This document shows, piece after piece, positions 1-9,377 of a DNA stretch of 64,000 nt (positions are counted from its first letter, which is position 1; each line of letters opens with the position of its first letter). The DNA is taken from the NCBI GenBank assembly GCA_030655215.1, contig JAURVZ010000084.1, positions 186,001 through 250,000 of the forward strand, written 5' to 3'. This stretch comes from Pseudolabrys sp. (lineage in GTDB: Bacteria > Pseudomonadota > Alphaproteobacteria > Rhizobiales > Xanthobacteraceae). The translations under genes were made by a program, and so were the position numbers. The notes below the pieces were generated by a model that made no database searches, was not told the DNA's origin, and saw nothing but the letters and a program-made list of their open reading frames with translations.

Positions 1-336
1 GGCGCCGATGCCAATGGCCGCGCCGGCGCCGAGCCAGGGCGAACCGGTCGACTTGATCACCGTCGCCGCGACGCAGGCGCTGAGGCCCACGGTCGCGCCG
101 ATCGACAGATCGATCTTGCCGGTCAGGATGACAAGCGTCAGGCCCGACGCCATGAAGAAGACAAGGCTCGCCTGCCGCAGGACGTTCAGCAGGTTGTTGG
201 CGGTGAGGAACGCGTCGCTGGCAATCGACAGCACCACGCAGATGATGGCGACAGCCAGCAGCCGGTAGGCAACGTCGGTGACGTCGCGCGACAGCGTCAG
301 CTTGAACTTGGGAGCGACTGCTTCAACCTGGCTCAT
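1..336 (-). CDS. Sugar ABC transporter permease (RbsC-like), partial, runs off the left window edge
   Basis: Minus-strand translation from ATG at 336: MSQVEAVAPKFKLTLSRDVTDVAYRLLAVAIICVVLSIASDAFLTANNLLNVLRQASLVFFMASGLTLVILTGKIDLSIGA; typical BPD_transp_2/RbsC N-terminus; ATGA overlap with the upstream permease. Confidence 0.85.
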   Translation of the reverse strand, partial: MSQVEAVAPKFKLTLSRDVTDVAYRLLAVAIICVVLSIASDAFLTANNLLNVLRQASLVFFMASGLTLVILTGKIDLSIGATVGLSACVAATVIKSTGSPWLGAGAAIGIGA

Positions 337-1304
337 GAGTCGTGTGCCTTCCGCACGCCGTCGAAGAACAGCGCGACAATGACGAGCAGCCCGACGCAGA
401 TAACCTGGATCGAGGACGGCATCGCCAGCAGATTAAGTCCGTTGCGCAACACACCGATGGTGACAACGCCGAGCAGCGTGCCGAGCAACCAGCCCTCACC
501 GCGTTCGAACTGGGTGCCACCGACCGCGACGGCGGCGATGGCGTCGAATTCCATGCCGATGGCGGCGGTGGGATGCGCCGAGCTGATGCGCGACGTCAGC
601 AGCAAGGCGCCGATGCCGGCCATCAGGCCGCCAATGCCATAGACGATGGCAAGAACGCGCCGGTCATTGATGCCGGCATGCCGCAGCGCTTCGCGGTTAC
701 CGCCGAGCGCCGGCACGTAGGTGCCGAAGCGCGTGTGGTAGAGGATGCCGTGCATCACCGCATAGGCGACCGCTGCGAGGATGAGCGGAAACGGAATGCC
801 GAGCACCGTGCCGGAATAAAAGAAGTGCAGTGATGGCGGCATGCCGACAATGCTGGTGCCGTCGGTAATGACAAGGCAAAGACCCTGCGCAATGCCCAAC
901 GTGCCGAGCGTGGTTACGAAGGGCGGGATGTCGATCCAGGCAATCAGCCAGCCATTGAGCAGGCCGAAGGCCAGACCGATCGCAACAGCGGCGATGAAGG
1001 CAATCGTCAGCGAGCCGGTCGACACCGCGACCGAGGCGAGCACGACCGAACCGAGGGTCAGCACCGCGCCGATCGACAGGTCGAGGCCTTCAGTCATGAT
1101 GATGAAGGTCATCGGCAAAGCGAGCAGCAGCAGGATCGACGACTGCACCAGGATGTTGCTGAGGTTGGGCGCAGTCGAGAACCCGGGGCTCATGGCGGCG
1201 AAGATCGCGAACAAGGCGACCAGCACGAAAGCGACGCCGGGCACGCGGCCCAGCGTTGCCATGCCTTGCGCCATGACGCCTCCACTGAGGGCGCGATCAC
1301 TCAT
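333..1304 (-). CDS. Sugar ABC transporter permease (RbsC-like)
   Basis: 323 aa, multiple hydrophobic helices, 'TEGLDLSIGAVLTLGSVV' and 'GGNREALRHAGI' motifs of the RbsC family. Confidence 0.9.
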   Translation of the reverse strand: MSDRALSGGVMAQGMATLGRVPGVAFVLVALFAIFAAMSPGFSTAPNLSNILVQSSILLLLALPMTFIIMTEGLDLSIGAVLTLGSVVLASVAVSTGSLTIAFIAAVAIGLAFGLLNGWLIAWIDIPPFVTTLGTLGIAQGLCLVITDGTSIVGMPPSLHFFYSGTVLGIPFPLILAAVAYAVMHGILYHTRFGTYVPALGGNREALRHAGINDRRVLAIVYGIGGLMAGIGALLLTSRISSAHPTAAIGMEFDAIAAVAVGGTQFERGEGWLLGTLLGVVTIGVLRNGLNLLAMPSSIQVICVGLLVIVALFFDGVRKAHDS

Positions 1305-2838
1305 GGTGCATTCCTAACTGCAAGATGTTTTCTTCATTCAGCCGCTCGCGCGACAGTTCGCCGGCAATGATGCCCTCACGCATGACGTAGGCGCGGTCGC
1401 AAACATTGACGATCTCGCTGAGCTCGGAGCTGATCATCAGGATAGCGGCGCCATTCTCGACCAGGTCGTACATCAGCGCGAAAATTTCAGCCTTGGCGCC
1501 GACGTCGATGCCGCGCGTTGGCTCGTCGAAGATGAACAGCTTCGCTTCGGCCGCCAGCCACTTGCCGATGACAACCTTCTGCTGATTGCCGCCGGACAGC
1601 ACCTGCACCGCGCGGCGTGGCGACGGTGTTGCAATGCGCAGCTTCTTGATCATTGCCTGCGCGACTTTGGCGGCCTTGCCGGGATGAAAGATGTGCGACG
1701 GAAACAGCTTGTCGAGCGACGACACGACAATGTTGTCGCCAACCGAACGGATCAACGCCAGGCCTTGCGACTTGCGGCTTTCCGGGATCAGCGCAACGCC
1801 CATGCGGGTCGCTTCGTCCGGCCCGCCACTGAAACGCTTGCCGAAGAACGTCACCTCACCGGCCGTGATCCGGTCGGCGCCGAAAATGGCGCGCGCCACT
1901 TCGGTGCGGCCGGAGCCGACCAGCCCGCAAAGGCCGACGATTTCGCCGGCGCGGACGTTGAGATTGATGTCGGAAATGCCGCTCGGCCCGGTCAGGCCCT
2001 TGACGTCAAGCGCAACCGCGCCCGGCTTGATGTTGTCGCCACGACGATGAATGGCATCGACCTTGCGGCCGACCATCTTCTGCACCAGGTCGCTCGGCGT
2101 GGTTTCGTTCGGCAGCACGGTCGCCACCATCTTGCCGTCCCGCAGGATGGTGATGCGATCGCCGAGCAAGAAGACTTCGGCCATGCGGTGCGAAATATAA
2201 ACGATGGCGACGCCGGCAGCCTTCAAGCGGCGCATCATGCCGAAGAGGTGCTCAGTCTCGGTGTCGGACAATGCCGATGTCGGCTCGTCCATGACCAGAA
2301 TGCGGGCGTTCTGTGACAAAGCCTTGGCGATTTCGACGATCTGCTGCTGCGCCACGCCGAGCGTGTGAACCGGCGCATCGATATCGATATCGGAGCCGAT
2401 CATGCCGAGCACGCGTTGCGCTTCGCTGCGGATCTTCTGGCGATCGATGGTGCCAGGAATCTTGCCGGGAAATTCGCGGCCGAGATAAATGTTTTGCGCA
2501 ACGCTGAGATACGGCACCAGCGAGAATTCCTGGAAGATCACCGCGATGCCGAACTGGCGCGCGTCCAGCGTCGACTTAATCTCGATTTTCTCGCCGTGGT
2601 TATACAACTCGCCTTCGTCGGCGACGTAAGCGCCGCACAGCACTTTCATCAGCGATGATTTGCCGGCGCCGTTCTCGCCGCACAGCATATGGATTTCGCC
2701 GGCCCAGATCGGAAACGACACATTGTCGAGCGCGCGCACGCCGGGGAATGTCTTGCAAATGCCGCGCAGCTCCAGCAGCGGCCCGCGCGCTGTCGCGCTG
2801 TCCGCCTGCACCGGTGCGATGGTCGCGAGGTCCGTCAT
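1297..2838 (-). CDS. Sugar ABC transporter ATP-binding protein (RbsA-like, two ABC domains)
   Basis: Start placed at MTDLATIAPVQ (2838) rather than the longer ORF start (2982); Walker A GENGAGKSS, LSGGNQQKVVIGKWLA, two ABC domains. Confidence 0.9.
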   Translation of the reverse strand: MTDLATIAPVQADSATARGPLLELRGICKTFPGVRALDNVSFPIWAGEIHMLCGENGAGKSSLMKVLCGAYVADEGELYNHGEKIEIKSTLDARQFGIAVIFQEFSLVPYLSVAQNIYLGREFPGKIPGTIDRQKIRSEAQRVLGMIGSDIDIDAPVHTLGVAQQQIVEIAKALSQNARILVMDEPTSALSDTETEHLFGMMRRLKAAGVAIVYISHRMAEVFLLGDRITILRDGKMVATVLPNETTPSDLVQKMVGRKVDAIHRRGDNIKPGAVALDVKGLTGPSGISDINLNVRAGEIVGLCGLVGSGRTEVARAIFGADRITAGEVTFFGKRFSGGPDEATRMGVALIPESRKSQGLALIRSVGDNIVVSSLDKLFPSHIFHPGKAAKVAQAMIKKLRIATPSPRRAVQVLSGGNQQKVVIGKWLAAEAKLFIFDEPTRGIDVGAKAEIFALMYDLVENGAAILMISSELSEIVNVCDRAYVMREGIIAGELSRERLNEENILQLGMHHE

Positions 2839-2989
2839 GCGCGACTGGTTGCGGATGACGAGCAGCGGCAAACGCATGCCGCGCTGATGTTCAGACAGAT
2901 GATTGCCACTAGGCGTCCCCGTTTCTTCCCGACACAAACTTCGCTGCGTGGATCGTGAGCGTCCACGTTGCCGGGTTTTCACGCCCGTG

Positions 2990-3003
2990 GTAAAACGATT
3001 TAC
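2990..3003. promoter_or_regulatory. Candidate LacI-family operator
   Basis: GTAAAACGATTTAC: dyad with central CG (only the A/A pair next to the centre mismatched), between the divergent ABC operon and LacI gene. Confidence 0.65.
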
Positions 3004-3126
3004 GAAGTGGCTGATGAATGCAAGTGAAATTGCGTCGCAGCCAGGGAGCGTACCGGATCGCGATGCGCTTGAAAGACGTTGTGCGTCGCACCATTGCGAT
3101 GCGGGGATGAGGCACCAAGGATCGCA

Positions 3127-4164
3127 ATGGGCGGAAAGCGCAGGCGTCCGACGACAGGTTCATCGCCGACAATTCGCGATGTCGCAAAGCGTGCCGGTGT
3201 CTCTCCTGGCACAGTATCCAACGTATTGATCGGCGTGCGCGGCGTGCGGGCAGACAGCCGCATTTCAGTGATGAAGGCAGCCGAAGCGCTCGGTTACAAA
3301 TCCAACCACATGGCCTCAAGCCTGCGGCGTGGACACACGCGAACAATCGGCGTGGTTGTGCCGGACTTGTCCAACGAATTCTTCTCAGGCCTGGTCACGC
3401 ATTGGGAAGCACAGGCGGCCAAGGCCGGCTACGAAATCCTCGTTGTCTCCAGCGGAGACAATCCAGAGACGGAAACGCGGCGAATACAATCTCTGATCGC
3501 ACGGCGCGTCGATGGGCTGCTCATTGTCGCGGCGCGCGACGACTTCGGCGCAGCGTCGGGATTTCCCGCCCTGCTCCCGCCTGCCGTGCTGGTCGATCGC
3601 GCCTCAGGGCACAAAAGGTTCGACACTGTGTCGTCCGACAATGTCGCCGCCGGCTATGACGGCACATTGCATCTCATCAAGCTCGGGCATCGCGACATCG
3701 TCCTGGTCACGTCCGATGATAGTCATCTCCACCTGCGCGACCGTGTCGATGGCTACCGAAGGGCGCTGAAAGAAAACGGCCTCGCCAAGCGCGAACGGCT
3801 GGTGATTGGCGGCCGCAGCGTTGAAGCCTGCCGCGCGGCAATCGCTCAGGAATTCCGCCGGCCGGTGCGGCCGACGGCGATCTTCGCCTCGACCTTCTTT
3901 GCGACCTTGGGAGCGATCAAGGCCATTCACGCCTTCGACATCGCTCTGCCGGGCGAGATATCACTGGTCGGCTTCGAACATTCCGAATGGGCGACGGTTT
4001 TTCAGCCGCATCTCACTGCGGTGGCACAACGCCGCGAAGAGCTTGCTGCGAAATCCTGGAGCACGCTGATGGACCGCATCGGCTCGCCGCGCGCCAAGCT
4101 GCGCAGCATGAAGATACCGGTCGATTTCAGCATTCGCGACTCGGCGCAGCAACTGGCGGACTAA
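3127..4164 (+). CDS. LacI family transcriptional regulator
   Basis: 'TIRDVAKRAGVSPGTVSNVL' LacI HTH; periplasmic-binding-like sensor domain; start at MGGKRRRPTTG. Confidence 0.93.
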   Translation: MGGKRRRPTTGSSPTIRDVAKRAGVSPGTVSNVLIGVRGVRADSRISVMKAAEALGYKSNHMASSLRRGHTRTIGVVVPDLSNEFFSGLVTHWEAQAAKAGYEILVVSSGDNPETETRRIQSLIARRVDGLLIVAARDDFGAASGFPALLPPAVLVDRASGHKRFDTVSSDNVAAGYDGTLHLIKLGHRDIVLVTSDDSHLHLRDRVDGYRRALKENGLAKRERLVIGGRSVEACRAAIAQEFRRPVRPTAIFASTFFATLGAIKAIHAFDIALPGEISLVGFEHSEWATVFQPHLTAVAQRREELAAKSWSTLMDRIGSPRAKLRSMKIPVDFSIRDSAQQLAD

Positions 4165-5327
4165 GGTCGAGCGGCGATCACGTGATCGCGCGTGATATCC
4201 ACGACCGTGCGGCAGCCGATCATCGCCATCGTGTAAGCGAGGTCCGATTGCAGGATGTCGATGGCCCGCTTGGCGCCACGCAATCCGCCGGCCGCCACGC
4301 CATAGATCGTGGCACGGCCGGTGAAGCAGAAATCGGCTCCAATGGCTTTCGCGACAATGAGGTCGCTGCCACGCCTGATGCCGCCGTCGAAGAATACGCG
4401 GATATCCTTGCCGGCGCCGGCCCGCACCTGCGCCAGCGAGTCGAGCGCGCCTTGCATGCAATCAAGCTTGTTGCCGCCATGGTTGGAAATCGTCACCGCA
4501 TCGGCGCCGGCCTGCACCGCGCGCAAGGCGTCGTCCGGATGCACCAGGCCTTTGACGATCATCGGGCCCTTCCAGAGGCTGCGAATACGATCGAGATCGC
4601 GCCAGGTCTGCGCGTTGTTCCAGTTCTGGACGTAATAGGCCGAGACCTGCTTGGCGCTGCTGCCGGGCGGCGCATAGGCGGTCCAGCTCTCCAGCTTCAT
4701 GCCGCCGCTGCGCAGGTAATCGGCGGTCCAGAACGGATGCACCAGCGCATCGAGAAACAGCTTCGGAAAGGTGCGGATGGTCGGGCCGGTCGCCATCGAC
4801 ACGCCGGTGCGCGAGACCACTTCGGAGCGCGGCTGTAGTGGGTAATCGACCGTGTAGACCAGAACCTTGACCCCGGCGTCGCGCGCCCTGCCCAGCATTC
4901 TGTCGGTCACCTCCGGCGTATGCGCGCCATAGAGCTGATACCAGGTGTGGTCGGGTGCAACGCGGGCGACCGTCTCGATGGTCGCGTGCGACGCGCCCGA
5001 TAAAACGAACGGAATGTTCGCGTCGCGCGCGGCTTCGGCCAGCAGTTCATCAGCGAAACGGCGGTAGATGCCGGCAATGCCGACCGGCGAAATGCCGAAC
5101 AGGCTGGCATATTTGCGCCCGAACAATTCAACGCTGGTATCGACCGGCGTGACATCGGCCAGCGCGCGCGGCTGCAATTTATACTGCCGGAACGCATTGA
5201 CGTTGCTGCGGATGCCGCCGCCGTCGCCGGCGCCGCCTTCGAGATAGTCGCCGACGAAGCGCGGCATGCGCCGCAGAGCGAGACGGCGCAAGCCTTCGAT
5301 ATTCACCGCCCGGTCGACCGCCGTCAT
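4161..5327 (-). CDS. FMN-dependent alpha-hydroxy-acid dehydrogenase (LldD-like)
   Basis: 'YQLYG', 'VDYPLQPRSE', 'VKGLVHPDDALRAVQAGADAVTISNHGGNKLD', 'FDGGIRRGSD' motifs; start placed at MTAVDRAVNIEG. Confidence 0.9.
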   Translation of the reverse strand: MTAVDRAVNIEGLRRLALRRMPRFVGDYLEGGAGDGGGIRSNVNAFRQYKLQPRALADVTPVDTSVELFGRKYASLFGISPVGIAGIYRRFADELLAEAARDANIPFVLSGASHATIETVARVAPDHTWYQLYGAHTPEVTDRMLGRARDAGVKVLVYTVDYPLQPRSEVVSRTGVSMATGPTIRTFPKLFLDALVHPFWTADYLRSGGMKLESWTAYAPPGSSAKQVSAYYVQNWNNAQTWRDLDRIRSLWKGPMIVKGLVHPDDALRAVQAGADAVTISNHGGNKLDCMQGALDSLAQVRAGAGKDIRVFFDGGIRRGSDLIVAKAIGADFCFTGRATIYGVAAGGLRGAKRAIDILQSDLAYTMAMIGCRTVVDITRDHVIAARP

Positions 5328-5421
5328 GTCCCTGCCCTTCGCCTTCAATCGGACATTGCTTCTATTGCCGCACGGACCATGTTTCAAGCTAAGATGCGCG
5401 CTGAAACTTGCGGAGCCGCCG

Positions 5422-5808
5422 ATGCCCCATGTCATTGTCGAGTATTCGACCAATATCGAACCAGCGCTCTCGCCGCGCGCCGTGCTTGAAGAAGTGCATG
5501 CGGCGGTGCTGGCAACCGGCGTGTTCAAACTCGCCGCCATTCGTACGCGCGCGGAACCGCGCGACCTTTACGTCATTGCCGACGGCGATCCGTCGCATGC
5601 CTTCATCAATGTCATGCTGCGCATTGGCGTCGGCCGTGACGAGGCAACCAAGACGATGATTGTCAAAACTATCATGGACCGCCTTGCCGAGATCAGCGCG
5701 CTGCTGTCAGCCAAGGCCGGCCTGAACATGCTGGTCGAGATCCAGGAGATCGCGGAGCCGGCGCTGCGCAAGGGCAATATGCACGAGCGCTTCGCCGGCG
5801 GAGCCTGA
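5422..5808 (+). CDS. 5-carboxymethyl-2-hydroxymuconate delta-isomerase family (HpaF-like)
   Basis: N-terminal MPHVIVEYSTNIE (Pro2 tautomerase-type start) and CHMI-like length and motifs. Confidence 0.85.
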   Translation: MPHVIVEYSTNIEPALSPRAVLEEVHAAVLATGVFKLAAIRTRAEPRDLYVIADGDPSHAFINVMLRIGVGRDEATKTMIVKTIMDRLAEISALLSAKAGLNMLVEIQEIAEPALRKGNMHERFAGGA

Positions 5809-5811
5809 GCC

Positions 5812-6792
5812 TTACGGCGCGACGATCGGCTGCGCCTGCAGCACCGGATCCCTGACCTCAACACCGGCGAACAGAGTGCCCTCCTCGAACCAGCTCTTCG
5901 GCGCCGGCGCGCCCCACAAAGTCTGGCGCTGCGGGTCCTTGAGGTTCCATTTGATCGGCTCGTGATCGGGATCGACCGTCAGATAGTCCGAGCAATAGAT
6001 CTCGATACGGTGGCCGTCCGGATCACGGACATAGAGAAAGAACGCATTGGAAATGCCGTGCCGCCCCGGCCCGCGCTCGATATTGCCGACATAGCCGGTG
6101 GTCGCCATCAGATCGAGCAGATCGATGATGCTCAAAGGCGTCGGCACCCAGAACGCCACATGATGCAGCCGCGGCCCGCGGCCATTGGTGAAGGCCATGT
6201 CATGCACACCGCCCTTGCGATGCATCCACGCCGCCCACAGCCGCTCCGATGTTTCGTCCTCGGTATATTCGGCAACGCGAAAGCCGATCTCGTTGTAGAA
6301 CGCAACCGAAGCATCGACATCGGTCGAGAAGCAATTGAAATGATCGATGCGCAGCGGCCGCACACCGCGATAGCGCGCATATTGCTGGTGGATCGGCTCC
6401 AGCCGCTTCATCTCGTGATAGAACTCGAGCGGCAGGCCGCCGGGATCGCGCGTGCGCAAGGTGCGGCCCTGATGCGGCCGCTCGATCCAGCTCACCGGCA
6501 AGCCCTTGCTCTTGAAGTGATGCGCGGCCTTGTCGAGGTCCTCGTCGGAATAAACCTTGAAGCCGAGATCATTGGCCATCGGCTCCGGCCCCTGCCGCAG
6601 GATCAGGCTGTGATGGTTGCGCTCCTCAAGCCCGCGCAGGAACAGCACGCCGCTGTCTTCATACGACACCTGCATGCCGAAGGTATCGACATAGAAACGC
6701 CGGCTGGCGGCAATGTCCCTGACGACCAGTTCGACATGCGACAGGCGCACAATGTTGAACGGCGGATAAAGATTGGCCTTCGGTACCGGCAC
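5812..6792 (-). CDS. Extradiol ring-cleavage dioxygenase, homoprotocatechuate 2,3-dioxygenase-like (VOC/glyoxalase fold)
   Basis: 'NIVRLSHVELVVRDIAASRRFYVDTFG', 'LRIDHFNCFSTDVDASVAFYNEIGFRVAEYTEDE', 'LHHVAFW', 'DPDGHRIEIY'; probable GTG start VPVPKANLYPP. The longer 605-aa ORF is antisense read-through. Confidence 0.85.
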   Translation of the reverse strand: MPVPKANLYPPFNIVRLSHVELVVRDIAASRRFYVDTFGMQVSYEDSGVLFLRGLEERNHHSLILRQGPEPMANDLGFKVYSDEDLDKAAHHFKSKGLPVSWIERPHQGRTLRTRDPGGLPLEFYHEMKRLEPIHQQYARYRGVRPLRIDHFNCFSTDVDASVAFYNEIGFRVAEYTEDETSERLWAAWMHRKGGVHDMAFTNGRGPRLHHVAFWVPTPLSIIDLLDLMATTGYVGNIERGPGRHGISNAFFLYVRDPDGHRIEIYCSDYLTVDPDHEPIKWNLKDPQRQTLWGAPAPKSWFEEGTLFAGVEVRDPVLQAQPIVAP

Positions 6793-6906
6793 CTTTTCGC
6801 TCCCTGCGCGTCCTCTTCCGGGCCGCAAAGCGATTATCGCATGCGGTTTGGAATTGACCAGCGCGCGCTGTAGAGTGCCCGGCAGCGTGAGCCTGAAGGA
6901 GTTTCC

Positions 6907-7683
6907 ATGAGTGACGGTGAAGTGCGGGTCGTGCGCGACGGCGGCGTGGCGACAATTTTGTTCGATCGGCCACAGGCGCGCAACGCCATGACCTGGCGCA
7001 TGTATGAGGGGCTGGCCGCGGCCTGCGCGCAACTGAGCGGCGACGATACTGTGCGCGTCACCGTGCTGCGCGGCGTCGGCGGCAAGGCCTTCATTGCCGG
7101 CACCGACATTGCCCAATTCCGCGAATTCACCAAGCCGGAAGACGGCGTCGCCTATGAAGAGAAAATGGAAGTCTATCTCGCCGCGCTCGAGGCGATGCCG
7201 ATGCCGACACTGGCCGTCGTCGAAGGCTGGGCGATTGGCGGCGGGCTGGCGATTGCCGCCTGCTGCGATTTGCGCATCGCCACGCCCGGCACAAAATTCG
7301 GCGTGCCGATTGCCCGCACGCTTGGCAACTGCCTGTCCGTCAGCAATTACGCGCGGCTCGTCGCGTCGCTCGGGCCCTCCCGCACCAAGCAGATGATGTT
7401 GCTGGCCGAAAACGTGCCGGCCGAAGACGCGTTGGCCGCCGGCTTCCTGATGGAGATTGCCGAGCCGCACGCGCTCGACGCCCGCGTCGCCGCGATTTGC
7501 GAGCGCCTGCTCGGCAATGCGCCGGTCACGATGCGCGTGACCAAGGAAGCCATTCGCCGCCTGCAACATGTCGGCATTCCGAATGGCGACGATCTGGTTC
7601 GCGCCGCCTACGGCAGCGACGATTTCCACGAAGGCGTCGATGCCTTCGTCGCCAAGCGCCCGCCGCAGTGGAAGGGCCGTTGA
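6907..7683 (+). CDS. Enoyl-CoA hydratase/isomerase family protein
   Basis: 'GGKAFIAGTDIAQF', 'EGWAIGGGLAIAACCDLRIAT' crotonase motifs. Confidence 0.92.
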   Translation: MSDGEVRVVRDGGVATILFDRPQARNAMTWRMYEGLAAACAQLSGDDTVRVTVLRGVGGKAFIAGTDIAQFREFTKPEDGVAYEEKMEVYLAALEAMPMPTLAVVEGWAIGGGLAIAACCDLRIATPGTKFGVPIARTLGNCLSVSNYARLVASLGPSRTKQMMLLAENVPAEDALAAGFLMEIAEPHALDARVAAICERLLGNAPVTMRVTKEAIRRLQHVGIPNGDDLVRAAYGSDDFHEGVDAFVAKRPPQWKGR

Positions 7684-9357
7684 TCAGCCGCCGTTGCGGA
7701 TCGTGTGCGCCATCTTCTCGGCAATCATGGTCGTCGGCAGATTGGTGTTGCCGCTCGGCACCGCGGGCATGATCGATGCATCGATGACCCGCAGATTATC
7801 GACGCCATAAACCCGGCAGGCGGAATCGACCACCGCCATCGGCGCATCAGCGCGACCGATCGAACAGGTGCTGGTTGGATGCCCCATCGGCGCTGCAGCG
7901 GCGATAATCTCTTCGTCGGTGACCGCACTCTGCGCGTGTCTGTTACCAATCCAGCGGCCGGGACTGATCGCCTGCCCGAGCAGCAGCCGCTTCACCGCCG
8001 CCGGCGCATTCAGCGCAATGTTCGCCGCCAGGCCGAACAGCTCGCCTTTCAGGCCTGGCTGGTTGAACTGATGCAGCGACAGGATCGGCGGCAGGATAAA
8101 GGCATCGTCATAAGTCGCCGCCAGCGAAGGATCGCGCACCATGCTTTCGGCAAAGCGTGCAGATTGCAGGAACCGCGGTGCGTCACGCGGATCCGACAAC
8201 AGCCGGAAATCGATGCGTGGCGGCGTCTTGATGTCCGGCGTGTCGATGGTGACGCGGCCGCGTGAGTACGGCGAATACAGCGCCGCACCGACCATGCCAA
8301 TCGCGGCGCCGAACGGCCGTGGACTGACGCGGCCCATGGCAAAAGCGAGAAGATCGCTCGGCTTGCAATCGGGATGGCCCGACGAATGCCGAACGCAATT
8401 CATGCCGAACTGATGCAGGTCGGCCGCAAGCCGCATTTTTGGCGGGATGGTCAGTGCGAAATGCAAATAAGGATGGTTCTGCAGGTTGGCGCCGACGCCG
8501 GGCCGGTCGGCTTTCACGGCAAGGCCGAGTTTCTGCACATCCGCCGCCGGGCCGATGCCACTGCGGATCAGCATCGCCGGCGAATGAATGCCGCCGGCGC
8601 TCAGGATCACCTTCTGCGCGTTGATAACGCGCGTTTGCCCGCCCTGCTCGATCGTCACGCCGGTGACGCGCCCGCCCTCGACATTGAGCGATGTCACATT
8701 CGTGTTCGGCATCAATTGCAGATTGCTGCGGCGGCGCACATCGGCGCTCAGATAACAGCGCGGGCTCGAGGCGCGCACGCCGTCGCCCTGGCTCAACGGC
8801 AGTGCGAAAGCGCCATCGCCGCCATCTTCATTGATGTCGTCGACATGTCGGAAACCCCGCTGCGCGGCAACGCGCGCCATCGCCTCGGCAAAGCCCGGCC
8901 ATTCATTGCGCGGCACGCGCGTGATCGGCATCGAACCAGGCACATTACTGTCGCGCTGGCGCACCGGATCGATCTCAAGCTGCCGGTAGAATTTGACGAC
9001 ATCGCTCCAGGCCCAGCCTTGTGCGCCGAACGATGCCCAACTGTCGAAATCGGACGGCACGCCGCGCAAGGCCCACATGCCCATGACGCTGGAGCCACCG
9101 CCCATGATGCGGCCTTGCGGATAAGGCCGACGCGTCTCGCCGATGACGCGCTCGGCTTTCAGCTCCGGCCAGAAGTAATTGCGGTTGAGCGATGAACTGG
9201 GGAACGTATCGGCGATGTCGGCCGGCGTCGCATCGGGCGGCGTATCCTGCCCGGCTTCGATCAGCAGCACGCGGGTGACGCCATCTTCACTCAGGCGCGA
9301 CGCGAGGACAGAACCGGCCGTGCCGCCGCCGACGATCAGAAAATCCGGATTATCCAC
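7684..9357 (-). CDS. GMC family (glucose-methanol-choline) oxidoreductase
   Basis: 'DFLIVGGGTAGSVLASRLSED', 'GRIMGGGSSVMGMWALRG', C-terminal 'MGHPTSTCSIG...[20 protein letters not shown]'. Confidence 0.93.
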   Translation of the reverse strand: MDNPDFLIVGGGTAGSVLASRLSEDGVTRVLLIEAGQDTPPDATPADIADTFPSSSLNRNYFWPELKAERVIGETRRPYPQGRIMGGGSSVMGMWALRGVPSDFDSWASFGAQGWAWSDVVKFYRQLEIDPVRQRDSNVPGSMPITRVPRNEWPGFAEAMARVAAQRGFRHVDDINEDGGDGAFALPLSQGDGVRASSPRCYLSADVRRRSNLQLMPNTNVTSLNVEGGRVTGVTIEQGGQTRVINAQKVILSAGGIHSPAMLIRSGIGPAADVQKLGLAVKADRPGVGANLQNHPYLHFALTIPPKMRLAADLHQFGMNCVRHSSGHPDCKPSDLLAFAMGRVSPRPFGAAIGMVGAALYSPYSRGRVTIDTPDIKTPPRIDFRLLSDPRDAPRFLQSARFAESMVRDPSLAATYDDAFILPPILSLHQFNQPGLKGELFGLAANIALNAPAAVKRLLLGQAISPGRWIGNRHAQSAVTDEEIIAAAAPMGHPTSTCSIGRADAPMAVVDSACRVYGVDNLRVIDASIMPAVPSGNTNLPTTMIAEKMAHTIRNGG

Positions 9358-9377
9358 GCTTCCTCGCCACTAAAAGT

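Noticed and set aside
6793-7629. N-terminal extension of the 605-aa ORF 5812..7629 (-)
   Set aside because: It is antisense to the enoyl-CoA hydratase gene and low-complexity; the dioxygenase starts near VPVPKANLYPP at 6792.
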